From Flavobacterium coralii (GTDB taxonomy: Bacteria; Bacteroidota; Bacteroidia; Flavobacteriales; Flavobacteriaceae): a stretch of 64,000 nucleotides of DNA. The notes under the pieces are model-generated. The model searched no databases. It had not been told where the DNA came from and was given only the letters and a program-made list of their open reading frames with translations. The stretch is taken from NCBI RefSeq assembly GCF_019891545.1, contig NZ_JAHDIU010000001.1, forward strand, positions 1-64,000. The letters are read 5' to 3'. The position numbers were made by a program, and so were the translations under genes. Positions 9,498 to 18,533 of the stretch are shown in pieces. The number at the start of each line of letters is the position of its first letter. The stretch's first letter is position 1.

Positions 9498-9791
9498 TTA
9501 TTCAGAGAGCATTTGTCCCAGTCTTTCATCCATTTCCTTCAGCTTATCGAAAGCCGTTTCCAGTTCTGCAGATGTGTTTATCTGCTTTTGTTCTGCCTGT
9601 GCGGCAAACTGTAGCGCACACATGGCTAAAACATCCTGCTTATCCCTTACTGCATAATTCTCTTCAAACTGCTTTATCATGCTGTCGATTTTTTTAGAAG
9701 CGCTTCTAAGCCCTTCTTCCTGTGCCGGATCTACCGTTAGCGGGTAAACCCTGTCGGCAATAGATATTTTAATCTTCAGCTTCTCATCCAT
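9498..9791 (-). CDS. zapA: cell division protein ZapA
   Basis: Small FtsZ-ring-associated protein of 97 residues that cross-links FtsZ filaments. The N-terminal globular part is readable (KIKISIADRVYPLTVDPAQE) and the rest is a helical coiled coil (KLKEMDERLGQML). The length matches ZapA. It follows a 96-residue coiled-coil gene by 7 bases and is followed by the candidate 6S RNA, an arrangement seen in many bacteria. Confidence 0.9.
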   Translation of the reverse strand: MDEKLKIKISIADRVYPLTVDPAQEEGLRSASKKIDSMIKQFEENYAVRDKQDVLAMCALQFAAQAEQKQINTSAELETAFDKLKEMDERLGQMLSE

Positions 9792-9798
9792 CTCTTCC

Positions 9799-10089
9799 TT
9801 AATCAGAAAGTTGTGCTATGCAATAATCAATTTCGCGGATCAATGAATTTATCTTGAGTTTTGTCTCTCTCTTATTGTCGTCACTGCCCAGTAATGAATT
9901 AGCCATTTTAAGTGTTTCATTCTGCTTTTTCAGCATCATGATCTCTTCAAGCTGGCTGCCGTTAACCATAGCTGACTCAGAAAGTTTATTTTCCAGTTCC
10001 CTGTTCCTCTTTTCCAGCATCTCCATTTTACGGAGTAGCTGCTTAAGTTTATATTCCAGAGAATCAACTATTTCGGGTAATCCGTTCAT
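9799..10089 (-). CDS. coiled-coil protein encoded with ZapA
   Basis: Hypothetical protein of 96 residues, almost entirely coiled coil with heptad spacing (LEYKLKQLLRKMEMLEKRNR, then LEEIMMLKKQNETLK). It has no signal peptide or membrane segment. It is first in a two-gene unit with zapA (7-base gap), and the size and context suggest a ZapB-like division factor, but there is no sequence motif that proves this. A good promoter lies just upstream. Confidence 0.8.
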   Translation of the reverse strand: MNGLPEIVDSLEYKLKQLLRKMEMLEKRNRELENKLSESAMVNGSQLEEIMMLKKQNETLKMANSLLGSDDNKRETKLKINSLIREIDYCIAQLSD

Positions 10090-10117
10090 GGCAACCGATA
10101 TTCATTACAATATTTTA

Positions 10118-10147
10118 CAAAGTTAATATTACTTTGTTTACAAACAA
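10118..10147 (-). promoter_or_regulatory. promoter of the coiled-coil/zapA operon
   Basis: Minus-strand TAACTTTG (plus-strand CAAAGTTA, 10118-10125) preceded 19 bases upstream by TTG (plus-strand CAA, 10145-10147). This is the TTG-N19-TAnnTTTG layout and would give a leader of about 20 bases before the start at 10089. Confidence 0.6.
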
Positions 10148-10267
10148 CAATAATGTAAAATTTATTGTAAATTTTTGTAATATATCTGTAATAAATTGCT
10201 TTGTAATCAGTTATAAGTTTAAGTTTTTGCAGCCTTTTAATTATAAGGTTTTTCATATTTTAGCCGT

Positions 10268-11983
10268 ATGAGTTTACGCTATATTTTATTACTGATTGCA
10301 TCCGCTTCTTTTGCGCAGGATCCTTATCCGCAGGATTATTTCCGTTCACCTATGGATTTGCCCGTGCACCCCAGCGGCACCTTTGGCGAAATACGAACGA
10401 ACCACTTTCATGCAGGTTTAGATTATCGCACTAAGCAAAGCATTGGCCACCCTGTTTATGCGGCTGCCGAAGGCTATGTTTCGCGTATAAAAGTTTCCCC
10501 TTATGGTTATGGCACAGCTTTATACATAGACCACCCTAATGGTTACACAACCGTTTACGGACACCTTTCGGCCTATGCTCCTAAAATAGATTCTGTAGTG
10601 CGTGCAAAGCAGTATGAAAAGCAGACATTTGATATAGAGTTGTTCTTTAAGCCGGGCGAAATTAAGGTTGCCCATGGCGAGCTTGTGGCACTTTCCGGTA
10701 ACACGGGTGGCTCCGGGGGGCCGCACCTGCACTTCGAATATCGCGATACCAAAACAGAAGAAATAATAAACCCCCTGCACTTCGGGCTCAAAAAGCTTAT
10801 GAAGGACACAAAGACTCCCTCTGTACATGGGCTTATGGTGTACCCGCTTAGCGAGGATGCGGTGGTTGATGGTGCCCGCAGGCCGTTTTTGATAAACCTC
10901 AAGCTGCAGAAAGACGGGACTTATATTGCCGATAAAATAATGGCTAAGGGCAATGTAGGTTTTGCCATAAGCACATCCGATAAATCTACAGGCAGTTATG
11001 GGCACAACGGTGTTTATAAAGTGGAAACCTTTTATAACGGCAGCCCCGGCTTTAGTTATACTTTCGACAGTTTTGCCTTTAATGAGTCGCGCTACGTGAA
11101 TAATTTAATTGATTACGGACATTATTATAATACGGGCGAGAAGTACCAGAAACTATTTATAAAGACACCATACCCGTTGTCGTTAATAAAAAAGAACACT
11201 ACAAATGGGCATCTTGCAATTGAGCCTGATAAGGTACAGAACTATCGCATTGAGGTTTCCGATTTTCACGGAAACAAAGCCGTTATAAATGGCAGCATTG
11301 CCTATTCGCCCGAACCTGCACGTGTAATGGAGCCAAAGCACATCACTCCATACTTTGTAAAGGCGGCAAATGATAACATTTATACCAAAAACGGCGTTTC
11401 GGTATTTATACCTGCCCATGCTTTTTATGAAGATTTTTATATGGATTTTGATGTAAGGGATACTGTTTTGTACCTGCACGACCCAAAAGTGCCGGTGCAT
11501 GATTACCTTACGGTTTCGTTTGATGTGAGCCATATACCGGTTGAAGAACTGCAAAAAACGTTTATATCAGGCACAACCGGAAAAAGGCGTAATTATCATT
11601 CCAGCTATATGGAAGAAGGCAGGCTTACAGCAAAAGTGCGTGCCCTTGGTACCTTTGAGCTTGATAAAGACATAACCCCGCCAAAAATATACAGCCCAAG
11701 CTTTACCGAAGGCAAGTGGCTGAGTAAAGAAAACAGCTTCAGCTTAAAAATAAGCGATGACCTTTCGGGCATTGCAACCTATGATGCCTGGATTAACGGG
11801 AAGTGGATATTGATGCACTATGATTACAAAACCCGTATGATAGTACATAATTTTAGTGATGGCCTTGCAGATGAAGGCCGCAACGATTTAAAAGTTGTTG
11901 TTACAGATAATGTTGCGAATTCTACTACCTTTGAAACGCATTTTTTCAGAACACAAAATACAGCCTCTGTTGAAAACAATTAA
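10268..11983 (+). CDS. M23 family (LytM-type) metallopeptidase
   Basis: Secreted zinc endopeptidase of 571 residues that probably cuts peptidoglycan cross-links. A short signal peptide ends SASFAQ (residues 12-17). The LytM domain lies at about residues 30-145 with the zinc ligands H48 and D52 (HAGLD) and the HxH pair H133/H135 (GPHLHFEYR), plus H99 in VYGHL, so the site looks intact. The remaining ~420 residues are beta-rich with no family I recognise and may bind substrate or a partner. The stop codon lies inside the next gene, a TonB-dependent receptor, so the two are co-translated. Confidence 0.9.
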   Translation: MSLRYILLLIASASFAQDPYPQDYFRSPMDLPVHPSGTFGEIRTNHFHAGLDYRTKQSIGHPVYAAAEGYVSRIKVSPYGYGTALYIDHPNGYTTVYGHLSAYAPKIDSVVRAKQYEKQTFDIELFFKPGEIKVAHGELVALSGNTGGSGGPHLHFEYRDTKTEEIINPLHFGLKKLMKDTKTPSVHGLMVYPLSEDAVVDGARRPFLINLKLQKDGTYIADKIMAKGNVGFAISTSDKSTGSYGHNGVYKVETFYNGSPGFSYTFDSFAFNESRYVNNLIDYGHYYNTGEKYQKLFIKTPYPLSLIKKNTTNGHLAIEPDKVQNYRIEVSDFHGNKAVINGSIAYSPEPARVMEPKHITPYFVKAANDNIYTKNGVSVFIPAHAFYEDFYMDFDVRDTVLYLHDPKVPVHDYLTVSFDVSHIPVEELQKTFISGTTGKRRNYHSSYMEEGRLTAKVRALGTFELDKDITPPKIYSPSFTEGKWLSKENSFSLKISDDLSGIATYDAWINGKWILMHYDYKTRMIVHNFSDGLADEGRNDLKVVVTDNVANSTTFETHFFRTQNTASVENN

Positions 11984-14462
11984 AAAGTTCCTTTCGCTGG
12001 CCCTGTTCCTGGTCAGCAGTGTGGTTTTAGCTCAGAATGCCCCTTTTATGCATGGTGTAATGCTCGATGAGCATAACCTGCCTATAGAAGGCGTAAATAT
12101 ATATTATGACGGGCCTGACGGTCGCGTTTCTGTTAATACTGACCAAAGCGGTTATTACAAAATAGTCCTCCCTGCAAATGTTCCTGTAGATGTGCATTTC
12201 GCCCATGTCAGTTTTGCCAATTCAGTTTATGAGGGTGTAGAGTTGCCTCCGGGTAGCATTTATGAATTTAACTCAATACTTTTAACAGGACTCACCACAC
12301 TTAAAACAGTTGAGATAGATTCGCCGACAGGGCGTAAAAAGCTTCAGGGTGCTATTGATATACCGCCTGCATTATTGCGAAAAATACCAAGTGCAAACGG
12401 CGGGGTAGAGGCTATAGTAAAACTTTTGGGAGGTAATAGTAATAATGAGCTTAGTACGCAATATTCCGTACGTGGTGGTAACTATGATGAGAACCTTGTG
12501 TATGTAGAAGATATAGAAATATACAGGCCGTTGCTTATACGATCCGGGCAGCAGGAAGGGTTGAGCTTTACCAACTCTGCTATGGCAGAAGATGTTCAGT
12601 TTTACTCAGGTGGTTTTCAGTCGCGCTATGGCGATAAGCTTTCTTCTGTATTGGATATTACCTACCGAAGGCCGGTTGATTACGGAGCTGAACTAGAAGC
12701 AAGCTTCCTCGGCGGGAGCCTGACGCTTGAAGGTATTTCTAAGGATAAAAAGTGGAGTGCTATTACCGGCGCACGTTACCGCAACAACAGCCTTTTGGTA
12801 AACAGCCAGCAAACCGAAACCAATTTTAACCCTGTTTTCGCCGATGTGCAGACAATGGTAAACTTCATGCCTTCGGATAAATGGGAGATTAACTTTTTGG
12901 GCAACATATCGCAGAATAAGTATAATTATGAACCGCTGACACGCCAAACCAATTTTGGTACTATAGATGAGCCTATAGCATTGCAGATATTTTATGAAGG
13001 GCAGGAACAGGATGAATACCTTACTTATTTTGGTGCATTAAAATCTACATATAAAGTTTCCGACTATTTTACCTTAAAGGTTATCGGCTCTGTTTACCAC
13101 ACGCAGGAACAGGAGCATTTTGATATACTGGCGCAGTATGTACTGGGCGATGTAGATACCTCTATAGGAAGTGAAAATTTCGGGCAGATACAAAACCCAA
13201 GGGGAGTAGGCTCTCAGCTTAACCACGGCCGTAACGACCTTGATGCCCTTATTGCCAATGCAGAGGTTAAGGGTGTACATGATTTTAAAACGAGCCTTGT
13301 AGAGTGGGGCGTAAAATATACCCGCGAAGATTTTCGAGACAGGCTGGTAGAGTGGGAGGTAATAGACTCTGCAGGGTTTTCTTTGCCCTCACCTGTAATA
13401 GACAGGCAGGTAAACGACCAGCCTTATAACCCTTACTATGGCCCGCTGACGCCTTACCAAAATGTAAGGGCTACTAATTTTGTAGTTATAAACCGCATGC
13501 AGGGCTATGCACAATGGAGCCGCAGGGCAAAGCTTGGCAATAGCGAAGCCTATATGAACCTGGGGGTAAGGGCGCACCAATGGCAGGTTGACAGCGACAT
13601 AAGCGGTAAAGGCAAAAGCCAGGTAGTGGTTAGCCCGCGTGCGCAGTTTAGCCTGAAGCCAAACTGGGAAAAAGATATGCTTTTCCGACTGGCGGGAGGT
13701 TTGTATTACCAGCCGCCTTTTTACAGGGAGCTGCGCGATTCTTTAGGTGTTGTTAATCCTGATGTAAAGGCACAGCGTTCTATACATGTGGTGCTTGGTA
13801 ACGACTATAGTTTTAAAATGTGGGGTGGCAGGCCATTTAAGCTGGTTACTGAGGCTTATTATAAAGATATGGATGATGTAAACACTTACACGCTGGAAAA
13901 CGTACGTATCCGTTACCGTGCCAATAATGATGCGGTTGCCTATGCCTATGGTTTGGATATGCGCCTTAACGGAGAGTTTGTTCCCGGCACGCAGTCATGG
14001 TTTACTTTCGGCTATATGAAGACTGAGGAGAACTACAGGGACAGGGGCTATATTGCCCGCCCAACCGACCAGAGGCTTAAATTCGGTTTGCTTTTCCAGG
14101 ATTATGTGCCCAATATACCAAGCCTGAGAATGTATCTTAACCTGGTTTATAATACCGGACTTCCGGGTGGTTCGCCATCGTATGCCGACCCTTATGTGTA
14201 CCAGTCGAGGTTAAGAGATTACCGCCGTGCCGATGCCGGCTTTGCCTATGTGTTTACCGATGACAGCAAAAAGCCTGATGCTGACAGCTGGCTTGCTGCT
14301 TTTGATGAGCTTTCGCTGGGGCTTGAGATATTTAACCTGTTTGATAACCAGAATGCCATAACCAATACCTGGGTGCGCGATGTTTATACCAAAACCCAGT
14401 ATGGCATACCTAATTATTTAACCAGCCGTGTTTTCAGCCTTAAGCTTACGGCACGTATCTGA
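11970..14462 (+). CDS. TonB-dependent receptor with carboxypeptidase-like N-terminal domain
   Basis: Outer-membrane receptor of 830 residues. I place the start at TTG 11970, which gives a proper signal peptide (FLSLALFLVSSVVLAQ) and overlaps the M23 stop by 14 bases; reading further upstream adds 25 residues that spoil the signal peptide. A carboxypeptidase-regulatory-like domain (GVMLDEHNLPIEGVNIYY) precedes the plug (YSVRGGNYDENLVYVEDIEI) and a 22-strand type barrel ending FSLKLTARI. The substrate is unknown; no SusD partner is adjacent, so a glycan-utilisation locus is unlikely. It is co-transcribed with the M23 peptidase and the next lipoprotein. Confidence 0.88.
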   Translation: MKTIKKFLSLALFLVSSVVLAQNAPFMHGVMLDEHNLPIEGVNIYYDGPDGRVSVNTDQSGYYKIVLPANVPVDVHFAHVSFANSVYEGVELPPGSIYEFNSILLTGLTTLKTVEIDSPTGRKKLQGAIDIPPALLRKIPSANGGVEAIVKLLGGNSNNELSTQYSVRGGNYDENLVYVEDIEIYRPLLIRSGQQEGLSFTNSAMAEDVQFYSGGFQSRYGDKLSSVLDITYRRPVDYGAELEASFLGGSLTLEGISKDKKWSAITGARYRNNSLLVNSQQTETNFNPVFADVQTMVNFMPSDKWEINFLGNISQNKYNYEPLTRQTNFGTIDEPIALQIFYEGQEQDEYLTYFGALKSTYKVSDYFTLKVIGSVYHTQEQEHFDILAQYVLGDVDTSIGSENFGQIQNPRGVGSQLNHGRNDLDALIANAEVKGVHDFKTSLVEWGVKYTREDFRDRLVEWEVIDSAGFSLPSPVIDRQVNDQPYNPYYGPLTPYQNVRATNFVVINRMQGYAQWSRRAKLGNSEAYMNLGVRAHQWQVDSDISGKGKSQVVVSPRAQFSLKPNWEKDMLFRLAGGLYYQPPFYRELRDSLGVVNPDVKAQRSIHVVLGNDYSFKMWGGRPFKLVTEAYYKDMDDVNTYTLENVRIRYRANNDAVAYAYGLDMRLNGEFVPGTQSWFTFGYMKTEENYRDRGYIARPTDQRLKFGLLFQDYVPNIPSLRMYLNLVYNTGLPGGSPSYADPYVYQSRLRDYRRADAGFAYVFTDDSKKPDADSWLAAFDELSLGLEIFNLFDNQNAITNTWVRDVYTKTQYGIPNYLTSRVFSLKLTARI

Positions 14463-14507
14463 TTATTGAAACATTTTCCTTATTTTTGGGTTATATCCTT
14501 ATCAAAA

Positions 14508-15224
14508 ATGAAAAAGAGCACACTACTGGTTTTATGTTTTGCAGCACTTGCAGCAATCAGCTGCCGTAAAGAGGAAAAGCCAAAGCCAAAGGTTATATAT
14601 GAGAACAAAGCAGATGAACAAAAGGATGTTAAGCCTGATTCTGCGCAAATAAAGGTAGCCGACCTTCCGGTGCACATGGAAGGCACAAAGTACCTGATAC
14701 ATCCCATTGGCGATATACGTGTGTATGATGACAAAGCCAGGAGTTATGGCAGCAGCCGAACCAATAACGTAAGCTATGCTATATCTAACTATAACCGTTA
14801 TGAGCTTACGGGTTATTTTGAAAACCTTAAATTTCAGCATATAGACAGTACCGCGCTATATCCGCTTACAGATAAGCATGTACAGATACAAACAGTAACC
14901 TACCTTAATACTATCAGCAAAAGGCAGGTGCTTGTATATTCTATGGTGGATTCTGATACCAATAAAGACAAGAAGATAGACCTGAACGATATAAAATCGT
15001 TATATATTAGTGATGTAAGTGGCAGGAACTTCCATAAGCTTTCGCTTGATATGCAGGAACTTTTAGACTGGAATATTGTTGAGGCACAAAACAGGCTTTA
15101 CTTCCGTACAATTGAGGATATAAACCAAAACGGTGCGTTTGATGAAAAAGACAAAGTACACTACCACTTTGTCGATTTGCTTTCTGCCGATTGGGCTACT
15201 ACTGATTATGAGCCGGTACAGTAA
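14508..15224 (+). CDS. lipoprotein with EF-hand-like calcium loops
   Basis: Hypothetical lipoprotein of 238 residues. The chosen ATG (14508) begins a lipoprotein signal peptide with lipobox AISC; the upstream TTG at 14466 would add 14 unneeded residues. Two EF-hand-like acidic loops are visible late in the protein (DTNKDKKIDLND and DINQNGAFDEKDK), suggesting calcium binding. It follows the TonB-dependent receptor by 45 bases, so it is probably the third gene of that operon, although TATTTTTG at 14481-14488 could give it a promoter of its own. No family name recognised. Confidence 0.8.
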   Translation: MKKSTLLVLCFAALAAISCRKEEKPKPKVIYENKADEQKDVKPDSAQIKVADLPVHMEGTKYLIHPIGDIRVYDDKARSYGSSRTNNVSYAISNYNRYELTGYFENLKFQHIDSTALYPLTDKHVQIQTVTYLNTISKRQVLVYSMVDSDTNKDKKIDLNDIKSLYISDVSGRNFHKLSLDMQELLDWNIVEAQNRLYFRTIEDINQNGAFDEKDKVHYHFVDLLSADWATTDYEPVQ

Positions 15225-15227
15225 GTA

Positions 15228-15926
15228 TTAAATCAATATTTCACTTTCAAGGTCAGATTTTTCTATTGTAAAATTAAAGCCTAACTGCTCCATTAGCTGT
15301 ATTACCAGGTTTTTATACCAGTTCTCCGACTTTGGGTGGATGTATATCTTTTCAATCAGTTTATTAATATCGACATCTATCTTTAAACCATCATTAATGT
15401 TTTGATTGTACTTGGTAATATCCGATATTATTCGCACTTCTCCTTCATACTGAAAGCTCTTACGTTTAAACAGAAACGGAAAGAAGGTATCATCAAACGG
15501 GATAAACTCCTTCTTATAGTCGATGTAATTAACAGCGCCAATATGCTGCTCATATCTTCTTTCAGGTTCAAGCGCCTGTTGCAGCCTGCCTATGGTGCTT
15601 TGTATGGCAAGTCCTTCGTTGTTTTGCGTAAAAATCTGCCACATGGCATACGATTCATATTCGTTAATGTGCCAGCTACTGATAACTACCTTTTCCCTGT
15701 GGGTTTTGTAATGGTCTAAAAACCGTGGATTGTTTTCGGCGATTTTTTTTATTTCACCAAAGGTAGGCTCGCTGAAAGTTCCCTCATACTGGTCTTCAAA
15801 CTTATCCGAACGTGCCATAAAGAGCTTTCTGCACAGCAGCAAGTCCAGGAACTTAGATAAGTCCAGATACTTCCAAACCACTGTTTCGGGTTCGGGAACG
15901 GTTATGTTAGTGTGGGGTACATACAT
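15228..15926 (-). CDS. DUF2971 family protein
   Basis: Cytoplasmic protein of 232 residues. The opening (VVWKYLDLSKFLDLLLCRKL, FMARSDKFEDQYEG) and the central SWHINEYESYAMWQIFTQNN match the DUF2971 family as I know it. Members are often found in variable chromosomal regions, and their biochemical role is not established. It converges on the lipoprotein gene with only 3 bases between the stops and no terminator. No promoter consensus is evident in the 62 bases upstream of its start. Confidence 0.75.
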   Translation of the reverse strand: MYVPHTNITVPEPETVVWKYLDLSKFLDLLLCRKLFMARSDKFEDQYEGTFSEPTFGEIKKIAENNPRFLDHYKTHREKVVISSWHINEYESYAMWQIFTQNNEGLAIQSTIGRLQQALEPERRYEQHIGAVNYIDYKKEFIPFDDTFFPFLFKRKSFQYEGEVRIISDITKYNQNINDGLKIDVDINKLIEKIYIHPKSENWYKNLVIQLMEQLGFNFTIEKSDLESEILI

Positions 15927-15988
15927 ATACCAGTTTTTTTAATCTGTAAATTTAGCAATGTTATCTTCACGCAGCGGTTAAAATACTG

Positions 15989-16621
15989 TTATCTGTTACC
16001 GGCTTTTTGCCATATTGCTTTAAGGTCTTTAAAATGGTCAATCCGGTAATCGGCTTCTTCAGCCTGATGTATCCCACTCTTATCATAAAGCACCGTAGCT
16101 ATACCTAAAGCTTTTGCCGCCGCAATTTCCGATTCAGGATCATCGCCTACTACCAACACTTCTTCAGGAGAATAGTTGTACCTTTTAAGTATATCAGCAA
16201 ACACTTCTTTCTTGCTTGTTTTGGTAGGGTCAACCACATGCAGTTCCTTAAAGTCAGACTCAATGCCCATTTGCTTTATCTTGCTCATCTGCATTTTACG
16301 GAAGCCGGTTGTAACTAAAAAGCGTTCTGCGGGGATATTTTTTATTTCGGGATAATCTTCAAAAGTCTCTATTGCATCTTCATATTCCAGTTCTGCCTGT
16401 AGCGCAATTCCTTTTTGGGTAAGTTCAGGGCTAAATTTATGCCTTTGTGCCACAATCCTGAACGGTGTCCGCATAATGGCAAATTTTATGGCATCAAAAT
16501 CTTTGGTGTGCTGCCCGCTCTCCTGTATCAGTTCAAACAGCGGCCCGAACAGCTTTTCTCCAATGGCGCTAACAGGGTAAACAGTATTGTCGAGATCGTA
16601 GATGATGGCTTTTATCGGCAT
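15989..16621 (-). CDS. HAD-superfamily hydrolase (phosphatase/nucleotidase-like)
   Basis: Cytosolic phosphatase of 210 residues. All four HAD motifs are visible: IIYDLDNTVYP (nucleophile D9 and D11), LVTTGF, a lysine in TSKKEV, and VLVVGDDPESEI. The alpha-helical cap between motifs I and II and the DLDNTxYP start resemble the pyrimidine 5'-nucleotidase branch, but substrate cannot be assigned. It is downstream of the ABC-exporter terminator region, so it probably has its own promoter. Confidence 0.85.
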   Translation of the reverse strand: MPIKAIIYDLDNTVYPVSAIGEKLFGPLFELIQESGQHTKDFDAIKFAIMRTPFRIVAQRHKFSPELTQKGIALQAELEYEDAIETFEDYPEIKNIPAERFLVTTGFRKMQMSKIKQMGIESDFKELHVVDPTKTSKKEVFADILKRYNYSPEEVLVVGDDPESEIAAAKALGIATVLYDKSGIHQAEEADYRIDHFKDLKAIWQKAGNR

Positions 16622-16661
16622 ATATAATTTAGTGTTTAAACGTAAAAATACATCTAAAATG

Positions 16662-16689
16662 AAACAGCCGCAAAGACTGCGGCTGTTTT
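16662..16689 (-). terminator. terminator of the ABC exporter gene
   Basis: Stem AAACAGCCGCA / TGCGGCTGTTT with a 5-base loop, lying 14 bases past the stop of the minus-strand ABC exporter gene and upstream of the HAD gene. Confidence 0.8.
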
Positions 16690-16702
16690 AAAATTTATTT
16701 AG

Positions 16703-18529
16703 CTATTCAAAGCTTTGCATGGTAACGAGTTTTTTATAAGTCCCGTCGAGTGCTATCAGTTCATCGTGCGTGCCCTGTTCAACAATGCGGCCTTTTTGCA
16801 TTACCACAATTTTATCCGCTTTTTGGATGGTGCTCAGCCTGTGTGCAATTACTACTGATGTGCGGTTTTGCATCATGTTTTCCAGCGCTTCCTGTACCAG
16901 CCTTTCACTTTCGGTATCCAGTGCAGAGGTAGCTTCATCCAGTATCATTATCGGCGGGTTTTTAAGTACTGCCCTTGCAATACTAAGTCGTTGCTTTTGG
17001 CCCCCGCTCAATTTATTACCGCTGTCCCCAATATTGGTATGTATGCCTTCCGGAAGGGCTTCAACAAATTCGTGGGCATTGGCTACTTTAAGCGCAGCAA
17101 TTATCTCTTCATCGGTTGCGTTTTCCTTGCCCAGTGCCACATTATTACGAACAGTATCATTAAACAATATGCTATCCTGCGTTACAAGCCCCATCATGCC
17201 GCGAAGCGTTTTTAGCTTATAATCCCTTATATCGGTACCGCTTACTTTTATACTGCCTTGCTGCACATCATAAAAACGGGTAAGCAGGTTTGCAATGGTA
17301 CTCTTGCCACTGCCTGACTGCCCCACCAAAGCAACAGTTTGGCCTTTTGGCACGGTAAGCGAAAAATTTGTGAGTACATTTTCTTCACCATAGCGGAAGG
17401 TAATATTTTCTATACTGATACCACTTTCGTATGCGGTTGTTTCTATAGCATCAGGCTTATCCGCAATATTAATATCTGTTTCCAGTAATTCCGTTATCCT
17501 CTCCGCAGAAGCATTACCGCGCTTAAGGCTGTAGCTTGCTTTAGATATATCTTTTGCAGGAGTTAAAATATTATAGGCAAGTGTTATATAACCAAGAAAG
17601 AATCCGGCCTCCATTGTTTCATCTTCAAAAACAAGATATCCACCATAGCAAAGCAGTACGCCTATTACCACAATACCAAGCAGTTCACTTAAAGGCGAAG
17701 CAAGGTTTTGCCTGTTGGCTACCGAGTTTGAAGAACGAAAAAGCGCCTGGTTTATATTGGTAAATTTAGTGCTGAATATACCTTCGGCAGTAAATGATTT
17801 TATGACCTTTAGCCCGCCAACGGTTTCTTCGAGGATAGAGAGTACCCTGCCCTGCTGCTGCTGCACACGCATAGAACGCTTTTTAAGCGACTTACCTACT
17901 TTTGATATGATAAAGCCTGCTATGGGTATAAACACCAGTACAAAAATGGTAAGCTTGGTGCTTAGGATAAACATAGATACCAGTGTAAACAAAATTGTAA
18001 GCGGTTGCTTTACTATCATTTCAAGATAGTTCATGAAAGAGTTACTTATCTCGTTTACATCTGTAGTAAGGCGCGCTATAACATCGCCCTTTGTTGTACC
18101 TGAATAGTATGAAAAAGGCAGCTTTACTACCTTTTTATACAAATCTGTGCGCAGGTCTTTTATAACGCCATTCCTCAGGTGGGTTACAAAGTACATAGCC
18201 AGGTAGTTGGTGAAGTTTTTAAGCAGGAAAATAAATATAATGATACCGATGATAAACATCAGGACATTAAACACTCCATGTTCTCCAATTTCTTTTGTTA
18301 GTATGTAGTTGAGGTAATTTTCTATGAAAGGTTTAAGTTCGCTGAGCCCCTGATAAACAGGCTTTACAAATATTGGCTCTGTGTCGTTAAAAATTACTTT
18401 TAGAACAGGTATTAACGCAACCAGTGAAAGCGTACTGAACAACGCATACAGCACATTAAAGAAAATGTTGAGGTACATTTCCTTTCGGTAAGGTTTTGCG
18501 AACCTGAAGAATTTTTTATAGCTACTCAT
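16703..18529 (-). CDS. MsbA-like ABC exporter (fused permease and ATPase)
   Basis: Half-transporter of 608 residues that would work as a homodimer in the inner membrane. Six transmembrane helices fill about residues 15-325; the C-terminal ATPase has Walker A (GQSGSGKST), the signature LSGGQKQR, Walker B (IMILDEATSALD) and the switch His (IAHRLST). The family includes MsbA, the lipid A flippase, and related lipid or drug exporters; which of these applies is not shown. It follows the phosphoglucomutase gene with a 4-base gap, so the two form an operon. Confidence 0.9.
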   Translation of the reverse strand: MSSYKKFFRFAKPYRKEMYLNIFFNVLYALFSTLSLVALIPVLKVIFNDTEPIFVKPVYQGLSELKPFIENYLNYILTKEIGEHGVFNVLMFIIGIIIFIFLLKNFTNYLAMYFVTHLRNGVIKDLRTDLYKKVVKLPFSYYSGTTKGDVIARLTTDVNEISNSFMNYLEMIVKQPLTILFTLVSMFILSTKLTIFVLVFIPIAGFIISKVGKSLKKRSMRVQQQQGRVLSILEETVGGLKVIKSFTAEGIFSTKFTNINQALFRSSNSVANRQNLASPLSELLGIVVIGVLLCYGGYLVFEDETMEAGFFLGYITLAYNILTPAKDISKASYSLKRGNASAERITELLETDINIADKPDAIETTAYESGISIENITFRYGEENVLTNFSLTVPKGQTVALVGQSGSGKSTIANLLTRFYDVQQGSIKVSGTDIRDYKLKTLRGMMGLVTQDSILFNDTVRNNVALGKENATDEEIIAALKVANAHEFVEALPEGIHTNIGDSGNKLSGGQKQRLSIARAVLKNPPIMILDEATSALDTESERLVQEALENMMQNRTSVVIAHRLSTIQKADKIVVMQKGRIVEQGTHDELIALDGTYKKLVTMQSFE

Positions 18530-18533
18530 TAAA

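Noticed and set aside
11895-11969. Upstream extension of the TonB-dependent receptor by 25 residues
   Set aside because: It would bury the signal peptide; TTG 11970 gives a normal one and overlaps the M23 stop.
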